Positions 28,141 to 36,023 of a stretch of 64,000 bases of DNA are shown one piece after another; position 1 is the stretch's first letter; every line of letters starts with the position of its first letter. The position numbers were made by a program, and so were the translations under genes. The notes under the pieces are model-generated. The model saw only the letters and a list, made by a program, of their open reading frames with translations, made no database searches and had not been told where the DNA came from. This DNA comes from Competibacter_A sp037045535 (GTDB lineage Bacteria; Pseudomonadota; Gammaproteobacteria; Competibacterales; Competibacteraceae), in the NCBI GenBank assembly GCA_037045535.1, contig JBAOHI010000073.1:709812-773811 (forward strand). The letters run 5' to 3'.

Positions 28141-28749
28141 ATGCTGCATCGCCTGTTCGTCTTTCTGATTGCCGGATGGTCCGGGTTCCTGGTAATGGCC
28201 ATCGAATTGCTGAGCGGGCGCATCCTCGCCCCGAACTTTGGCAATAGCATCTACGTCTGGGGAGGCATCATCACGGTGTTCATGCTGGCGCTAGCGGTCG
28301 GCTATCTGTTGGGCGGTCGCTGGTCGTTGCACGATCCGTCTTTACGCCGGCTGGCGTCGCTGTTGATCGCCGGAGCGATAGCGGTGATCCCGGTGATTTT
28401 CCTCGCCGATCCGCTGCTCGACTGGCTCTTCGATCAAATTCAGGATCCGCGCTACGGCTCGCTGGCATCCGTGACCCTGCTGTTTTTCATCCCGACCGCC
28501 ATAGCCGGCATGGTGTCTCCCTACGCGGTCCGTCTGCTGGTCCGCGAATCGGCACAAAGCGGTCATTTCGCTGGATTGCTCTATTTTGTCTCGACCTTCG
28601 GCAGCGCGGCGGGCACCATTCTGACTTCGTTCTATTTCGTCCTCTACTTCGAAATCGATCAAATCCTGGCGGGCTTGGTGGGCGTTTCGCTGCTTCTCGG
28701 CCTGCTCGCCCTCTTTTTCGGGAATTCCGGGAATGCGTCGAAAGAATAG
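28141..28749 (+). CDS. Membrane half of a fused-MFS spermidine-synthase-like pair
   Basis: The 202-residue protein has five or six membrane helices and the EL-SGRILAPNFGNSIYVWGGIITVFMLAL-type N-terminus known from MFS-like domains of fused spermidine synthases (core ELLSGRILAP and FGNSIYVWG). It also has FVSTFGSAAGTILTSF. The methyltransferase-like half is encoded by the next gene, which overlaps it by 17 bp. Substrate unknown; the synthase activity of this membrane class has not been established generally. Confidence 0.75.
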   Translation: MLHRLFVFLIAGWSGFLVMAIELLSGRILAPNFGNSIYVWGGIITVFMLALAVGYLLGGRWSLHDPSLRRLASLLIAGAIAVIPVIFLADPLLDWLFDQIQDPRYGSLASVTLLFFIPTAIAGMVSPYAVRLLVRESAQSGHFAGLLYFVSTFGSAAGTILTSFYFVLYFEIDQILAGLVGVSLLLGLLALFFGNSGNASKE

Positions 28750-29637
28750 ACTCAACGCGCTACTCGCTCTGTGCACATCGCTCGCGACAACGCCCTCCCC
28801 CGCCATGACCACCATTCACACCGAAAAGTCGCTTTACCGGAATATCCTCGTCTATGAGGAGGACGGCCAGCGGTGCATGAGTTTCAGCCGGCGCAATCAA
28901 ACCACCCGCCAAACCTGCCAATCCCTCACCGATCCCGATCAGTTCGTTTTCACCTATACCCAGATGATGATGGGTGCGCTGTATTTGAACCCCCATCCCC
29001 ACGCACAGTCCTGATCATCGGGCTGGGGGGAGGCGTGTTGCCGACGGCGCTCGCGAGAATGTTTCCCGAAACCCGTATCGATATCGTCGAGATCGACCCG
29101 GCGGTGGTGAAAGTCGCCCGGCAATTCTTTGGCTTCAATCCGGATCAACGGGTTCAGGTATTCGAGGAAGACGGGCGGGTATTCGTGAAGCGCGCGGGCA
29201 AATCCGGCCGACACTACGATCTGATCATGCTGGATGCCTTCGATCACGAATATATCCCCGAGCATCTGCTCACTCAGGAATTTCTTTTTGAAGTCAAGGC
29301 GCTGTTGACGGCGGATGGCGTGTTGGCGGCGAATACCTTTTCGACCAGCCGTCTGTATCACCACGAATCGACCACTTATCAGGCGGTATTTGGTCCGTTC
29401 TACAATCTCCGGGTGCAAATGAAAAACCGCATCGTGTTGGCCAAGATGGACGGGCTACCGCCGCTCGACACCATCAAGGCGAACGCCGCCGCCCTGGAAG
29501 AGAAGCTGAAACCGCTCGGCTTCGGCAGCGACTGGCTCCTGCCGTTGTTCTCGACCGAACGCGACTGGGACCCAAACGCCCGCATCCTGACCGACCAATA
29601 TTCGCCGTCGAACCTGCTCAATACGCTCGTATTTTAA
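28733..29637 (+). CDS. Spermidine synthase-like (SpeE fold) protein, frame broken in a C run
   Basis: An N-terminal signal-like stretch (NALLALCTSLATTPSPA) leads to HTEKSLYRNILVYEEDGQRC, the usual SpeE beta-domain. The Rossmann core follows in the next frame: VLIIGLGGGVLPTALARMFP, VEIDPAVVKVARQFFGF, IMLDAFDHEYIPEHL. Adding one C to the C run at 28990-28994 joins them as LYLNPPSPRTVLIIG and gives 302 codons. Putrescine-site acidic residues are partly present (LDAFD), but the aminopropyltransferase role is not certain. The first gene of the pair overlaps it. Confidence 0.75.
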
Positions 29638-29690
29638 AGGGAACTTGCCCGCACCCTAGCCAGCCTTAACATGCCGCGCTGGCGCCCGAT

Positions 29691-30293
29691 TCATGGCATC
29701 GGCCGGGCGAGCCAACCGAGCATCAACAAACCTGTTGCGGCGATCCAGCTGCCGGTGACCCGCACGACGATTTGTGGCCAACCGGTCGGCAGCGCTACGA
29801 CTTCGGCCGACAGAATCGTGGTCAGGAAAAAAATCCCGCTCACCACTCCTCCCAACGCGAGTCCGCCGGAGTCCGCCACGGTCAGGGTCGCGCCATTCGT
29901 AAGGCCGTGCAGCACGCCAGCCGCGATGGCGAACGCGACGACGCCGGCATCCCAAACTTTTGCATTGAGCGCGACCAGCACGCCAGCCAGAGCGAACGAC
30001 AGCGTGGTAAGCGATGATAGCGTTGCCAAGGCAGGCCAGTGCGCGCCGATGATACCGCTGACCCACCACGCGACCGGCAATGCAAATACCGTTTGGCGCG
30101 CTGCGCGTGTCCCCCGTTGGCCGGCAAGCAGCGCGAGCGCGACCACGACGAGTAAATCCGTGGGCGTCACCGCAAGATGGGCAATGCCATCGTAAAAAGC
30201 GCCGAAACCGGTCTCGACGAGGTGGGCGTGAGCCGGTGTGGCGACAACCGCCGACAGCGCGACGAAGGCCGTTGATGCCGCTGTTCGCCTCAT
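29691..30293 (-). CDS. HupE/UreJ-like membrane protein (third of three)
   Basis: The 200-residue protein has a signal peptide ending ATPAHAH, then HLVETGFGAFYDGIAHL and five or so membrane helices with the GVLHGLTNGATL segment. This fits the HupE/UreJ superfamily, whose members take up nickel or cobalt. The start at 30293 overlaps the stop of the upstream HupE gene by four bases (ATGA). It is the last gene of the DUF3604-PpiC-HupE operon. Confidence 0.7.
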   Translation of the reverse strand: MRRTAASTAFVALSAVVATPAHAHLVETGFGAFYDGIAHLAVTPTDLLVVVALALLAGQRGTRAARQTVFALPVAWWVSGIIGAHWPALATLSSLTTLSFALAGVLVALNAKVWDAGVVAFAIAAGVLHGLTNGATLTVADSGGLALGGVVSGIFFLTTILSAEVVALPTGWPQIVVRVTGSWIAATGLLMLGWLARPMP

Positions 30294-30898
30294 GCGACCG
30301 CCCGCCAAAGGAAGAACAACCCCGCGAGCGCGACGCCACCGCCACCGACGCGAACGGCTTGGCGACCCCTAGGCCAGCGATGAGCCTCGCCAAGCAGGAT
30401 ACCGACCGCGTGCAGCAGGCCTGTGGCGACAACAAAGCCGAAGCTGTAGAGCAACGCGCTGGTCCCTTCGGGGAGTTCCCGGCCGTGCGCGTGGCCGTGA
30501 AAAATTGCAAAGAACCCAACGACCACCGCCGCGAGCCAGAGCGGAGGACGCAGTTCGGCGAGGACCATCGCACCCAACACGAGCGCCGAAATCGCGATGC
30601 CAATCTCTACACCGGAAAGCGGGATACCGAGCAGCCCCAGCAGACCACCAACAGCCATCATCATGGGAAACGCGACCGGCAGCACCCAGATCGCCGGGGG
30701 GCCGAGCACGGCGCCCCAGAGACCCACGGCAATCATTGCGAGTACGTGATCGAGCCCCGAAATCGGGTGCTCGAACCCGGAGAGAAAGCCAGTGATCTGG
30801 CCGGCTTCCTGGTGCGCCAGCGCGACGGCTGGCACGAGCGCGAGCAGCACTGCACCCAACGCTGCATACCGCTCCCATCGCTTCATGTTCGCTTTCAT
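30290..30898 (-). CDS. HupE/UreJ family membrane protein (second of three)
   Basis: The 202-residue protein has a signal peptide (LGAVLLALVPAVALAH), the family motif HPISGLDHVLAMIAVG and a second metal-like motif FFAIFHGHAHGRELP, with six membrane helices. HupE/UreJ proteins are putative nickel/cobalt permeases of hydrogenase and urease loci; neither enzyme is encoded here. The ATG at 30898 overlaps the preceding stop (ATGA), so the longer open frame is rejected. Metal specificity is inferred from family only. Confidence 0.85.
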   Translation of the reverse strand: MKANMKRWERYAALGAVLLALVPAVALAHQEAGQITGFLSGFEHPISGLDHVLAMIAVGLWGAVLGPPAIWVLPVAFPMMMAVGGLLGLLGIPLSGVEIGIAISALVLGAMVLAELRPPLWLAAVVVGFFAIFHGHAHGRELPEGTSALLYSFGFVVATGLLHAVGILLGEAHRWPRGRQAVRVGGGGVALAGLFFLWRAVA

Positions 30899-31860
30899 GT
30901 GAACCCTCTCAACAAAATGGCAACCCGCTGGATCGTCCAGAACGCGCCTAGCGTACCGACCAGATAACCCGGCAACCGCTCGACCAGCTTCGGCCAATGG
31001 AACTCGAGCAAGCGGAACGAGCGTTCGAGCAGCAGAATGCCGAGCACGAACGCGAGCTGCCCGATCTCGACACCAACGTTGAACAGCAGCAGCGCGAGCG
31101 GAATCTGATTGTCGGGCAGGCCCAGTTGGGCGAGTCCGCTCGCGAAGCCGAAACCGTGCAGCAGGCCAAATGCGAACGCGACCACCCATGGGTGGCGGAT
31201 GGTGAAGCTGGTCTCGCCGCGCCAGCGCCGCACGATCTCCGGGCCGAGGAACAGGATCGAGAGCGCAATCGAGGCGTTGAGCGGTGCGGCCGGTACGTGG
31301 GCGACACCGAATGTTGCCACGGCGAGGGTAATGCTATGAGCCAGGGTAAACGCGGTCACCGTTTTCACTAACATCCAGCGGTCGCCAACGATGAGCAGCA
31401 ATCCGAGAACGAACAGCAGGTGATCGACACCTAGCAAAATGTGTTCGATGCCCAGGTAGAGATAGGACCAGGCGCCACCGGCATCCGCATCGGCCGATCC
31501 GTATAGGCGCACCGAGGGCTGACTGCCAGTGAATGCGTAGGTCCGGGATCGGCCGTCGAGCCAGATCAGCTTCACCAGCGCGGCGGAATAAACCTTGCCG
31601 ACCCCCTTGATGGTCAGCTTGCCACTCAGTCCGGCACTGCCGCAACGCAGTAAGTCGTCCTCGGCCCGGCAGCCCTCCGGCCACACCAACTTTAGAACTT
31701 CGCCCGCTGGACGATTGCCGCTCGCCGTCCACTGCCATTGGAACTCGGTCGGCGAGATCTGGCGCAGTTCCATCTCGGCCATGCTCATCTCATGCGCCGT
31801 TGCAACACTCGCCAATAACGACCAGGCAACTAGCAGAAGAACGCGGAGCCCAGCGTTCAT
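30895..31860 (-). CDS. HupE/UreJ_2 family protein with extracytoplasmic domain (first of three)
   Basis: The 321-residue protein has a signal peptide (VLLLVAWSLLASVATAHEM), an N-terminal soluble beta-rich domain of about 120 residues with two Cys (GCRAEDDLLRCG), then membrane helices with GIEHILLGVDHLLFVLGLLL and FGLLHGFGFASGLAQL, the HupE/UreJ_2 signatures. The soluble domain would face the periplasm. The ATG at 31860 overlaps the stop of the PPIase gene by four bases. Confidence 0.85.
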   Translation of the reverse strand: MNAGLRVLLLVAWSLLASVATAHEMSMAEMELRQISPTEFQWQWTASGNRPAGEVLKLVWPEGCRAEDDLLRCGSAGLSGKLTIKGVGKVYSAALVKLIWLDGRSRTYAFTGSQPSVRLYGSADADAGGAWSYLYLGIEHILLGVDHLLFVLGLLLIVGDRWMLVKTVTAFTLAHSITLAVATFGVAHVPAAPLNASIALSILFLGPEIVRRWRGETSFTIRHPWVVAFAFGLLHGFGFASGLAQLGLPDNQIPLALLLFNVGVEIGQLAFVLGILLLERSFRLLEFHWPKLVERLPGYLVGTLGAFWTIQRVAILLRGFT

Positions 31861-32723
31861 TCCGCCTCCGGCTCGATCCGAATGGCGTATTTCCTTGCCA
31901 AGGCATGCACTGCCTCGCTGCGCAGCTCCGCCGCCGTAGCGTCTTTCCAATCCTGCAACACCACGCCGCGTAGAGTCTCATAGTCGGCCGGCTTTGGCGG
32001 GGTGATCGATTCAAGCCGTATGGCCCGCCACCCATCGCGGGTGGGCATTGCTTGCCATACGCCGGTTGATGCCTGTCGCAGAGCCTCGGCAAACTCATCT
32101 CCATAGCTCTGGACAATGCTGGCTTGCGGCCGGCTTTTAAACACCCGCAGCCCCGCCTTGGCATCGCCCGGCGTACCCGCATTCAAGCTCACCATGAAAG
32201 CGCGCACGGCCGTTTCGGAATTGTCGCCGGAAAGCACCGCTTCCTGAAAATCGTAGCGGGCCGGCTCGTCGTATTTGGCACGATGGTGCTCGAACCAGTC
32301 ACGCAATAACTTGTCGTCATAGGGCGGCAGCTTGACGTTCGCATCGACGACGCTTAGCGCTTTGAAAATGACCCGCTCGCGGATCGTCGGGTCACCCCTG
32401 TCCAACCCCATGGCGAGACCTTCGCGGTAAAGCACCTCATTGTCCAGCCAGACCCGGCGTAACGCTTCCAACTCCTGGGTATTCGGCTCACGGCCATGGG
32501 AGGTTTTGAAGAGCTGCTTGGCCTGGTTGTCCACGGCAACGTCCACGATGATCGTGCGCGAATCATCGGCCCGGCCAACAAGGAAATGATTGACGGCGAA
32601 GAGCAACCCACCCAAGAGAATGAAATGCAGCAGTGGCTCGCGCAACCAGTTCGACAACGTCGTATGGCGAGAGGAGGAGTCGTTTTCGCCAGGGATTGGA
32701 GTTGAAAATACGGTGGACATCAT
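31857..32723 (-). CDS. Membrane-anchored parvulin-type peptidyl-prolyl isomerase
   Basis: The 288-residue protein has one N-terminal membrane anchor (REPLLHFILLGGLLFAVNHFLV), a helical chaperone-like segment (ELEALRRVWLDNEVLYREGLAMGL) and a C-terminal parvulin-like region (YDFQEAVLSGD ... ALRQASTGVWQAMPTRDGWRAIRLESI). This layout matches PpiC/SurA relatives that assist folding of exported proteins. The ATG at 32723 is used; the open frame upstream starts only with TTG. Coupling to HupE genes suggests it folds a secreted member of the same operon, perhaps the DUF3604 protein. Confidence 0.78.
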   Translation of the reverse strand: MMSTVFSTPIPGENDSSSRHTTLSNWLREPLLHFILLGGLLFAVNHFLVGRADDSRTIIVDVAVDNQAKQLFKTSHGREPNTQELEALRRVWLDNEVLYREGLAMGLDRGDPTIRERVIFKALSVVDANVKLPPYDDKLLRDWFEHHRAKYDEPARYDFQEAVLSGDNSETAVRAFMVSLNAGTPGDAKAGLRVFKSRPQASIVQSYGDEFAEALRQASTGVWQAMPTRDGWRAIRLESITPPKPADYETLRGVVLQDWKDATAAELRSEAVHALARKYAIRIEPEAE

Positions 32724-32758
32724 GGATTTCAAAGTCAAAAAATGGCGACAACAAGAAA

Positions 32759-32782
32759 GCGCCGCGCGATACCGCGCGGCGC
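32759..32782 (-). terminator. Strong GC hairpin between DUF3604 and PPIase genes
   Basis: A perfect 10-bp stem (GCGCCGCGCG with CGCGCGGCGC) closes a 4-nt loop in the 86-bp gap and is followed on the minus strand by TTTCTTG. It could attenuate transcription so the DUF3604 gene is expressed more than the downstream genes, or act as a 3' mRNA stabiliser. Confidence 0.65.
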
Positions 32783-32809
32783 CTGGGGTGCGATTAACCC
32801 AGTACAGCG

Positions 32810-35020
32810 TTACTCGACTCCAGCCACCTGCGTTGATCCCTTAACCTCGATAAAGATCGGGTTGCTGTAGAACCACAGGTCGGCCCAGGCCGCCACATCA
32901 TAGGCCGACATCTTCTGACCGTTGACGACAGGTAGATGGTTCGGGCAGCCGTCGATGGGCGCCGAGCCGGCCGAATAGGGATCGCTGTTGGCGGGTACGT
33001 TAGTACCGACGGTCGTGCAGGCGATCTTTAGATTGGCCGTGTTGCTAGCGTTCGTGTAGAGATCAGCCAGCGGGTTACCATCGGCATCAATCTCGTAAGG
33101 CACACCAGCCGGCAGGTTGGTACCGCGTAGACGGATATATTGGGAAGCTTGCACCGCCGGGATGCGGAAGACCATAGTCTTGAACTCAGAGTTGCGCTTG
33201 ACCGTCGACCAAGTGGTATCGTCGAATGTCTTGTACAGCGCCGCCGTGGTGTTCTTGGCTGCAGCCGGGACAGTATTCATGTCCGGATTGCTCAACCATG
33301 TGTTTGGCCAGGCACCGGCGTAATCCGGGTCGCCCGACTTTTTGGGAAGGCTGGTCACCATGCTGCGGATGACGTCGACATGGTCGAGCACCGGGGCGTT
33401 CAAGGGCTGATGGATACCGACCTGTAACAAGGAAGGATTATCGAAAGAGTACGGTGAATAGTTCGTACCCGACGGATCACGTACTGAGACCGCAACAACG
33501 ATGTCTGCACCGGGACGCACGCTCAGCTTCTCGCCCAACGTGGCACACTTGCCCAGATCGACGTCGGTGTTCCTCATGGCGGCGGTGAGGGCCAACGACT
33601 CCACCACGGAGTTTTGCACGAAGTCGCGGACAGGGGTTGGTCGATCAGATCCATACGACGCGCACGCAACGAAGGCAAGGCGGTCGATCAGTTGGCCGCT
33701 GGCGACGAAGCTGTTACCACTGCGAAGGCCGTCAACGATGTCCTGGGGCTGGGGTTTGTTGCCACTATTGCGGACCATCACAAAGTCACGTTGGTACTCG
33801 CCGGGGTAGAAGTCCTGGGTGGAACGACGGTCGTCGGGACCGAAACTGCCACGATTGTGCCAGTCGGAGCTGGCGAAGAACCACCAGCTGCGGCCTTCAC
33901 CTAGCAGGGCGTCCCAGACGCCGCCAATCTGTGCGCCGTAGATGCCGGTGCCACCCCAAGTAGTGCCGCCCACGGAATCCACTTTGATACCACCGATAGT
34001 ATTCCGGTTCGGATAGTATTCACCCCGATCGGACGAGGCGCCATGGCCTGGCTGGGTCTCGAAACCGAAGGCAACCTTGGGCGCGGCGTTGTTGAAGTCA
34101 CGCAGGTGCTCGACGTTGAAGCCGTTGTTGCCGCTCGGGTTGAACGGCCCGGCGCGTTCCAGGTGGGCGGGCACATAGTAGCTGGCGTCCGAGTGGAATT
34201 CCTTCATCCATTTCAAGGCCTCGACCGTCTTAGCGTGGCCGAGCTCGCCATTGGCACCGTTTAGCTTCGCCGCAGCGGCGTTCCAGTCAGGGCTTGCACT
34301 GTTCGGGCTGCCGGGGACTGAGCAGTCCCATTGATTGTCCGCGCCGCGGCTGGTGTCGGAATTGCCGCGGTCGAAGCAATACTGCCATTGCGCCAGCGCG
34401 TTGGCATTGCCGATTGGGGTATAGCCTGGTCCATTAGGCAGTTTGACGCGGCTCAGCTTCTTGGGAATCTGGCCGGTGATGACCGACATCGAGGTGTGCT
34501 CGTGGCCGGCGACAACCGACTCCACCCCTATGAACAACGGCCGATTCAGGTAGGCGTTCAGGTACTCCATAAGGGGGTACTGATACTGCTGGATCGACTG
34601 CCAGCGCCACATGTTCTGATTGGGCGGGCTACCGGACACATCACCCTCAGGTTGGATTGGCGGATTGCTGTTTTGCCAGGTTGTCGTCGGACCCTGACCC
34701 TCCACGAACGGATAGGCCGGCGTGCCGAGATCCGAGTCCTCAACGAGCGTGCAGTTACGGTTACCATTGCCACCGTGGCCGGCCTGCACAAACCAATCGA
34801 GGCCAAAGGTGCCATCATCCTTACCGGTCGATTTCTTGACCAGCTTCTGCATCGAGATCGAGCCGTCGGAGCAGGTGGTGTGGTTGTGGAAATCTCCGGA
34901 CATGTAAGTTCCAGAGTTATTTGCAGCATCGGTGATGCTGGGTGCGACACCTAAAACGGCGGCGCCCAGCGCCGCAGTGACAGCCAGGGCAATCTGACTC
35001 CTACTGAATCCAGTGCTCAT
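32810..35020 (-). CDS. Secreted DUF3604 (PHP-like) protein
   Basis: The 736-residue protein has a signal peptide (SQIALAVTAALGAAVLGVAPS) and begins with the PHP-like metal motif GDFHNHTTCSDGS. It continues with the DUF3604 pattern: NVEHLRDFNNAAPKVAFGFETQPGH, SSDWHNRGSFGPDDRRSTQDF and the late ADLWFYSNPIFIEV ending. The family is a predicted secreted metal-dependent phosphoesterase/hydrolase with no established substrate. The ATG at 35020 is chosen because residues before it are not secretory and a G-rich ribosome site precedes it. It heads the PPIase/HupE run. Confidence 0.88.
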   Translation of the reverse strand: MSTGFSRSQIALAVTAALGAAVLGVAPSITDAANNSGTYMSGDFHNHTTCSDGSISMQKLVKKSTGKDDGTFGLDWFVQAGHGGNGNRNCTLVEDSDLGTPAYPFVEGQGPTTTWQNSNPPIQPEGDVSGSPPNQNMWRWQSIQQYQYPLMEYLNAYLNRPLFIGVESVVAGHEHTSMSVITGQIPKKLSRVKLPNGPGYTPIGNANALAQWQYCFDRGNSDTSRGADNQWDCSVPGSPNSASPDWNAAAAKLNGANGELGHAKTVEALKWMKEFHSDASYYVPAHLERAGPFNPSGNNGFNVEHLRDFNNAAPKVAFGFETQPGHGASSDRGEYYPNRNTIGGIKVDSVGGTTWGGTGIYGAQIGGVWDALLGEGRSWWFFASSDWHNRGSFGPDDRRSTQDFYPGEYQRDFVMVRNSGNKPQPQDIVDGLRSGNSFVASGQLIDRLAFVACASYGSDRPTPVRDFVQNSVVESLALTAAMRNTDVDLGKCATLGEKLSVRPGADIVVAVSVRDPSGTNYSPYSFDNPSLLQVGIHQPLNAPVLDHVDVIRSMVTSLPKKSGDPDYAGAWPNTWLSNPDMNTVPAAAKNTTAALYKTFDDTTWSTVKRNSEFKTMVFRIPAVQASQYIRLRGTNLPAGVPYEIDADGNPLADLYTNASNTANLKIACTTVGTNVPANSDPYSAGSAPIDGCPNHLPVVNGQKMSAYDVAAWADLWFYSNPIFIEVKGSTQVAGVE

Positions 35021-35397
35021 GGAAAAAATTTCCCCCCACGGAAATTGTAAATAGCATGCCCATTCCTGAGCATGCAACTTGGTTTTGAATATGCGGCATC
35101 GTAGGAGGCTTATGTGACAAATTAGAGAAAGTTTGATGATAGTTTGTTGCGCCTGCGGCCCGATCACCCAAGCCTCTCACCACGCTGGAAAGCGCAGAAA
35201 AACACGTATCGACAAGAACGTAGGCTGCCGGAAGCGACAAAAATGAGAAGGGACAATTGATATACAGTTCAGCTTCTTTTCCGTTTCAAGCATCGATCTG
35301 GGGATAACAGGTCACAAATCTGTCATGTTCGCCCTTGTAAACTAAACGATTGCCGCTGTGTCTCCGCTCACGATCGCCCATCTGAGAAATCGTCTCC
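35021..35397. other. Divergent intergenic region
   Basis: This 377-bp spacer separates the DUF3604 gene from the oxygenase gene. It is moderately AT-rich and holds no open frame or RNA gene that I can support. Two TGTCA/TGACA words appear (about 35113 and 35318), but they do not form a full Pho box. Confidence 0.4.
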
Positions 35398-36021
35398 ATG
35401 CCCGAAATCATCGGACTCTTCCCCACGCCGTTCATGCGGGTACCGGGCGCCCTGAATCACGACTTGGTGAGCGGATTGGTCGAGCACTTCAGCACCTTGG
35501 CCCATCAGGAAAACAACTCATCGACCCACCTATCGCACACCGCGATGTTACGCCCCAGCGACAGCCCGCTACTCATCGACACGGCCGCACTCATCACTCC
35601 CTTGTTAGCAGATTTTGGCGCTCTGCTGTTCGGCGAACGTCTCGGCTGGTCGTTGAAAGAAATGTGGGTGAACGTGCTGGATACCGGTGGTCGTCAAGCG
35701 ATGCACAACCACGCTAACAGCTTCATCTCCGGGGTTGTGTACCTCACTCCTACCCATCCGGACGCCCGGACAGTGTTTATGAAGTCACCTGGTGGGATCA
35801 GCTTCGCCTTCAAAAACGATCATGATGGTGTCACTACAGGGCCCTACAACGCCGATCAATGGATTAGTCCCGCGCCCCAGCCGGGCGACCTCGTGCTGTT
35901 TCCCAGCTATCTCATGCACGCGGTACCGCCAAATCCGGGCGGACGCCGCATCACCCTGGCGTTCAACGCGATTCCCACCCGCTTGGACTCCTGGGGCTAC
36001 CGGATCGCATTCAGCGGTTGA
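35398..36021 (+). CDS. Putative 2OG-Fe(II) oxygenase (TIGR02466-like)
   Basis: The 207-residue protein opens with GLFPTPFMRV, typical of the family, and has the double-stranded beta-helix metal segment AMHNHANSFISGVVYLTP and the distal YLMHAVPPNPGGRRITLAFN, where His and Arg bind iron and 2-oxoglutarate. Family members hydroxylate unknown substrates and are common in marine bacteria and phages. Its stop lies two bases before the ATG of the spermidine synthase-like gene, so the two are one operon. Confidence 0.82.
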   Translation: MPEIIGLFPTPFMRVPGALNHDLVSGLVEHFSTLAHQENNSSTHLSHTAMLRPSDSPLLIDTAALITPLLADFGALLFGERLGWSLKEMWVNVLDTGGRQAMHNHANSFISGVVYLTPTHPDARTVFMKSPGGISFAFKNDHDGVTTGPYNADQWISPAPQPGDLVLFPSYLMHAVPPNPGGRRITLAFNAIPTRLDSWGYRIAFSG

Positions 36022-36023
36022 GC

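Noticed and set aside
35100..35330. Pho box upstream of DUF3604
   Set aside because: Only isolated TGTCA/TGACA half-words are found, without the required repeat spacing.
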